In this document: positions 15,821 to 17,126 of the stretch, one piece after another
Layout: each line of letters opens with the position of its first letter
How positions within the stretch are numbered: position 1 is the stretch's first letter
From: Rhodospirillaceae bacterium
GTDB taxonomy: Bacteria; Pseudomonadota; Alphaproteobacteria; UBA828
NCBI GenBank assembly: GCA_028819955.1
Contig: JAPPKP010000250.1
Location: 1-17,126, forward strand
DNA: 17,126 nt
Direction: 5' to 3'
The notes under the pieces: generated by a model
Told to the model about the DNA's origin: nothing
The model's input: the letters and a program-made list of their open reading frames with translations, nothing else
Databases searched by the model: none
Made by a program: the position numbers and the translations under genes

Positions 15821-16998
15821 GTGAGCGCCCGGCTTTCATCGACCTCGACGACGACCACCGCGAGCTGCGCGAGCCGGTCCGCGCCCTCTGCGCGCGCTAC
15901 CCCGGCGAGTACTGGCGGGAGAAGGACCGCGAGCGCGCCTACCCCGGCGAGTTCGTGCAGGCGCTCACCGACGCAGGCTTCCTCGCCGCGCTGATCCCCG
16001 AGCGCTACGGCGGCAGCGGGCTCGGCATCGGCGCGGGTGCGGCGATCCTGGAAGAGATCCACGCGTCCGGCTGCAACGGCGGCGCCTGCCACGCCCAGAT
16101 GTACACCATGGGCACGGTGCTCCGTCATGGCTCGGATCAGCAGAAGGAGGCCTACCTGCCGCAGATCGCGAGCGGCGCACGCCGGCTGCAGGCCTTCGGA
16201 GTCACAGAGCCCACCACGGGCTCGGACACCACCCAGCTGCGCACCACCGCCGAGCGCCGCGCGGACGGCGATTACACCGTGAACGGCCAGAAGGTCTGGA
16301 TCTCGCGGGCCGAGCACTCGGACCTGCTGCTCCTCCTCGCCCGCACCACGCCGGCGGCGGAATGCGCCAAGCGCACCGAGGGGCTCTCGGTCTTCCTGGT
16401 GGAGCTCGAGCACGCGGTCGGCCAGGGTCTCGAAATCAGACCGATCCGCACCATGATCAACCACGCGACCACTGAGCTCTTCTTCGACGACTTGGTGATC
16501 CCCGCCGCAAGCCTGATCGGCGAAGAGGGCCGAGGCTTTCGCTACATCCTGGACGGCATGAACGCCGAGCGCATTCTGATCGCCGCCGAGTGCATCGGCG
16601 ATAGCCGCTGGTTCATCGAGAAGGCCAGCGCGTACGCCACCGAGCGCCAGGTCTTCGGGCGCCCCATCGGCGCCAACCAGGGCGTGCAGTTCCCCATCGC
16701 CGAGGCCTATGCGCAGATGGAGGCCGCGCGGCTGATGGTGCAGAAGGCGGCCGCCCTCTTCGACGCGGGCCGCGCCTGCGGGCCCGAAGCCAACATGGCG
16801 AAGCTGCTGGCGGCGGAAGCCTCGTGGAAGGCCGCCGACACCTGCCTCCAGACCCACGGCGGCTTCGGCTTCGCCGAGGAGTACGACGTCGAGCGCAAGT
16901 TCCGCGAGGCCCGGCTCTATCGCGTGGCGCCGATCTCGACCAACCTCGTCCTCGCCTACCTAGGCCAGCATGTGCTCGGCATGCCCCGCTCGTATTAG
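15817..16998 (+). CDS. Acyl-CoA dehydrogenase family protein
   Basis: FAD-dependent flavoprotein of 393 residues, predicted cytoplasmic. The N-terminal helical domain (about 10-120) is followed by the flavin-binding strand GVTEPTTGSDTTQLRTTAER (about 128-147), the beta domain with VNGQKVWISRAEHSD, and the C-terminal four-helix domain with ERQVFGRPIGANQGVQFPIA and LQTHGGFGFAEEYDVERKFREARLYRVAPIST. The usual catalytic glutamate of the C-terminal EGT motif is absent: the matching position reads A-P372-I-S-T. A glutamate on helix G, E251 in GMNAERIL, aligns by eye with the catalytic base of isovaleryl-CoA dehydrogenase and could take over. The start overlaps the glmS stop (ATGA), so the gene is translationally coupled to glmS. 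Substrate is unknown; a branched-chain or phospho-acyl-CoA is possible given the nearby APH-type kinase. Confidence 0.92.
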   Translation: MSERPAFIDLDDDHRELREPVRALCARYPGEYWREKDRERAYPGEFVQALTDAGFLAALIPERYGGSGLGIGAGAAILEEIHASGCNGGACHAQMYTMGTVLRHGSDQQKEAYLPQIASGARRLQAFGVTEPTTGSDTTQLRTTAERRADGDYTVNGQKVWISRAEHSDLLLLLARTTPAAECAKRTEGLSVFLVELEHAVGQGLEIRPIRTMINHATTELFFDDLVIPAASLIGEEGRGFRYILDGMNAERILIAAECIGDSRWFIEKASAYATERQVFGRPIGANQGVQFPIAEAYAQMEAARLMVQKAAALFDAGRACGPEANMAKLLAAEASWKAADTCLQTHGGFGFAEEYDVERKFREARLYRVAPISTNLVLAYLGQHVLGMPRSY

Positions 16999-17126
16999 CG
17001 CCCTGTCCGAGCAAGCGGGGTCGCAACCGATCGGCACAATGTCCCTGTCTCGCATGCAGCACAGCCCGAGCCCCCCACCTTGTATCTCATTCCCTGGCCG
17101 TCGGGTTTATTGTGGCGGCGTTGGAG
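16999..17126. other. 3' flank with no recognised feature
   Basis: I see no open gene start, RNA gene or clear terminator hairpin with a T-run in the last 128 bases. The sequence becomes slightly less GC-rich towards the edge (ttgtatctcatt, gggtttattg), as promoter regions often do, so a gene may begin beyond the window. Confidence 0.3.

Noticed and set aside
15745..16857. Long minus-strand open frame opposite the acyl-CoA dehydrogenase
   Set aside because: Shadow frame; the opposite strand encodes an intact, clearly recognisable enzyme.

Overview
The window is a GC-rich chromosomal segment, most likely from an alphaproteobacterium. The base composition, the frequent GTG starts with overlapping genes, and the style of the GlmU, GlmS, enolase and acyl-CoA dehydrogenase proteins point that way, but no marker gene fixes the genus. 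It holds ordinary metabolic genes around a tandemly duplicated block encoding surface-type lipoproteins.

Left part (1-6256). The first ~40 bases carry an 11-base direct repeat resembling the end of an IS21-type insertion sequence. Enolase (eno, minus strand) and a small NAD(P)-binding SDR-like protein (plus strand) are divergent. A cluster of three GC-rich hairpins separates the SDR gene from a convergent two-gene operon, hyuB-hyuA, encoding the two subunits of a hydantoinase/5-oxoprolinase/acetone-carboxylase-type enzyme with overlapping stop and start codons (GTGA).

Middle part (about 6271-10736). This is the most unusual region. A unit of about 2.2 kb is present twice in direct orientation. 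Each unit has a Rho-independent terminator, a ~520-residue lipoprotein gene on the minus strand with a TbpB-like C-terminal barrel, a 369-base divergent leader/promoter region, and the 5' end of an aminoglycoside-phosphotransferase-like (APH) kinase gene on the plus strand. In the right unit the kinase gene is complete. In the left unit it is cut after 48 codons, leaving a 52-codon remnant. The leader regions align without gaps and differ at few positions, while the two lipoproteins share only about 60% of their residues.

Right part (10584-17126). The APH-family kinase is followed by a convergent HAD phosphatase (Gph-like), then a plus-strand run of glmU, glmS and an acyl-CoA dehydrogenase (ACAD). 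glmU and glmS make UDP-N-acetylglucosamine for peptidoglycan and LPS. The ACAD start codon overlaps the glmS stop (ATGA), so a housekeeping cell-wall gene is translationally coupled to an acyl-CoA enzyme. HAD, APH and ACAD are also the three domains fused in animal ACAD10, so their presence within 6.5 kb is worth testing as a functional link (inference). The last ~130 bases show no recognisable gene.
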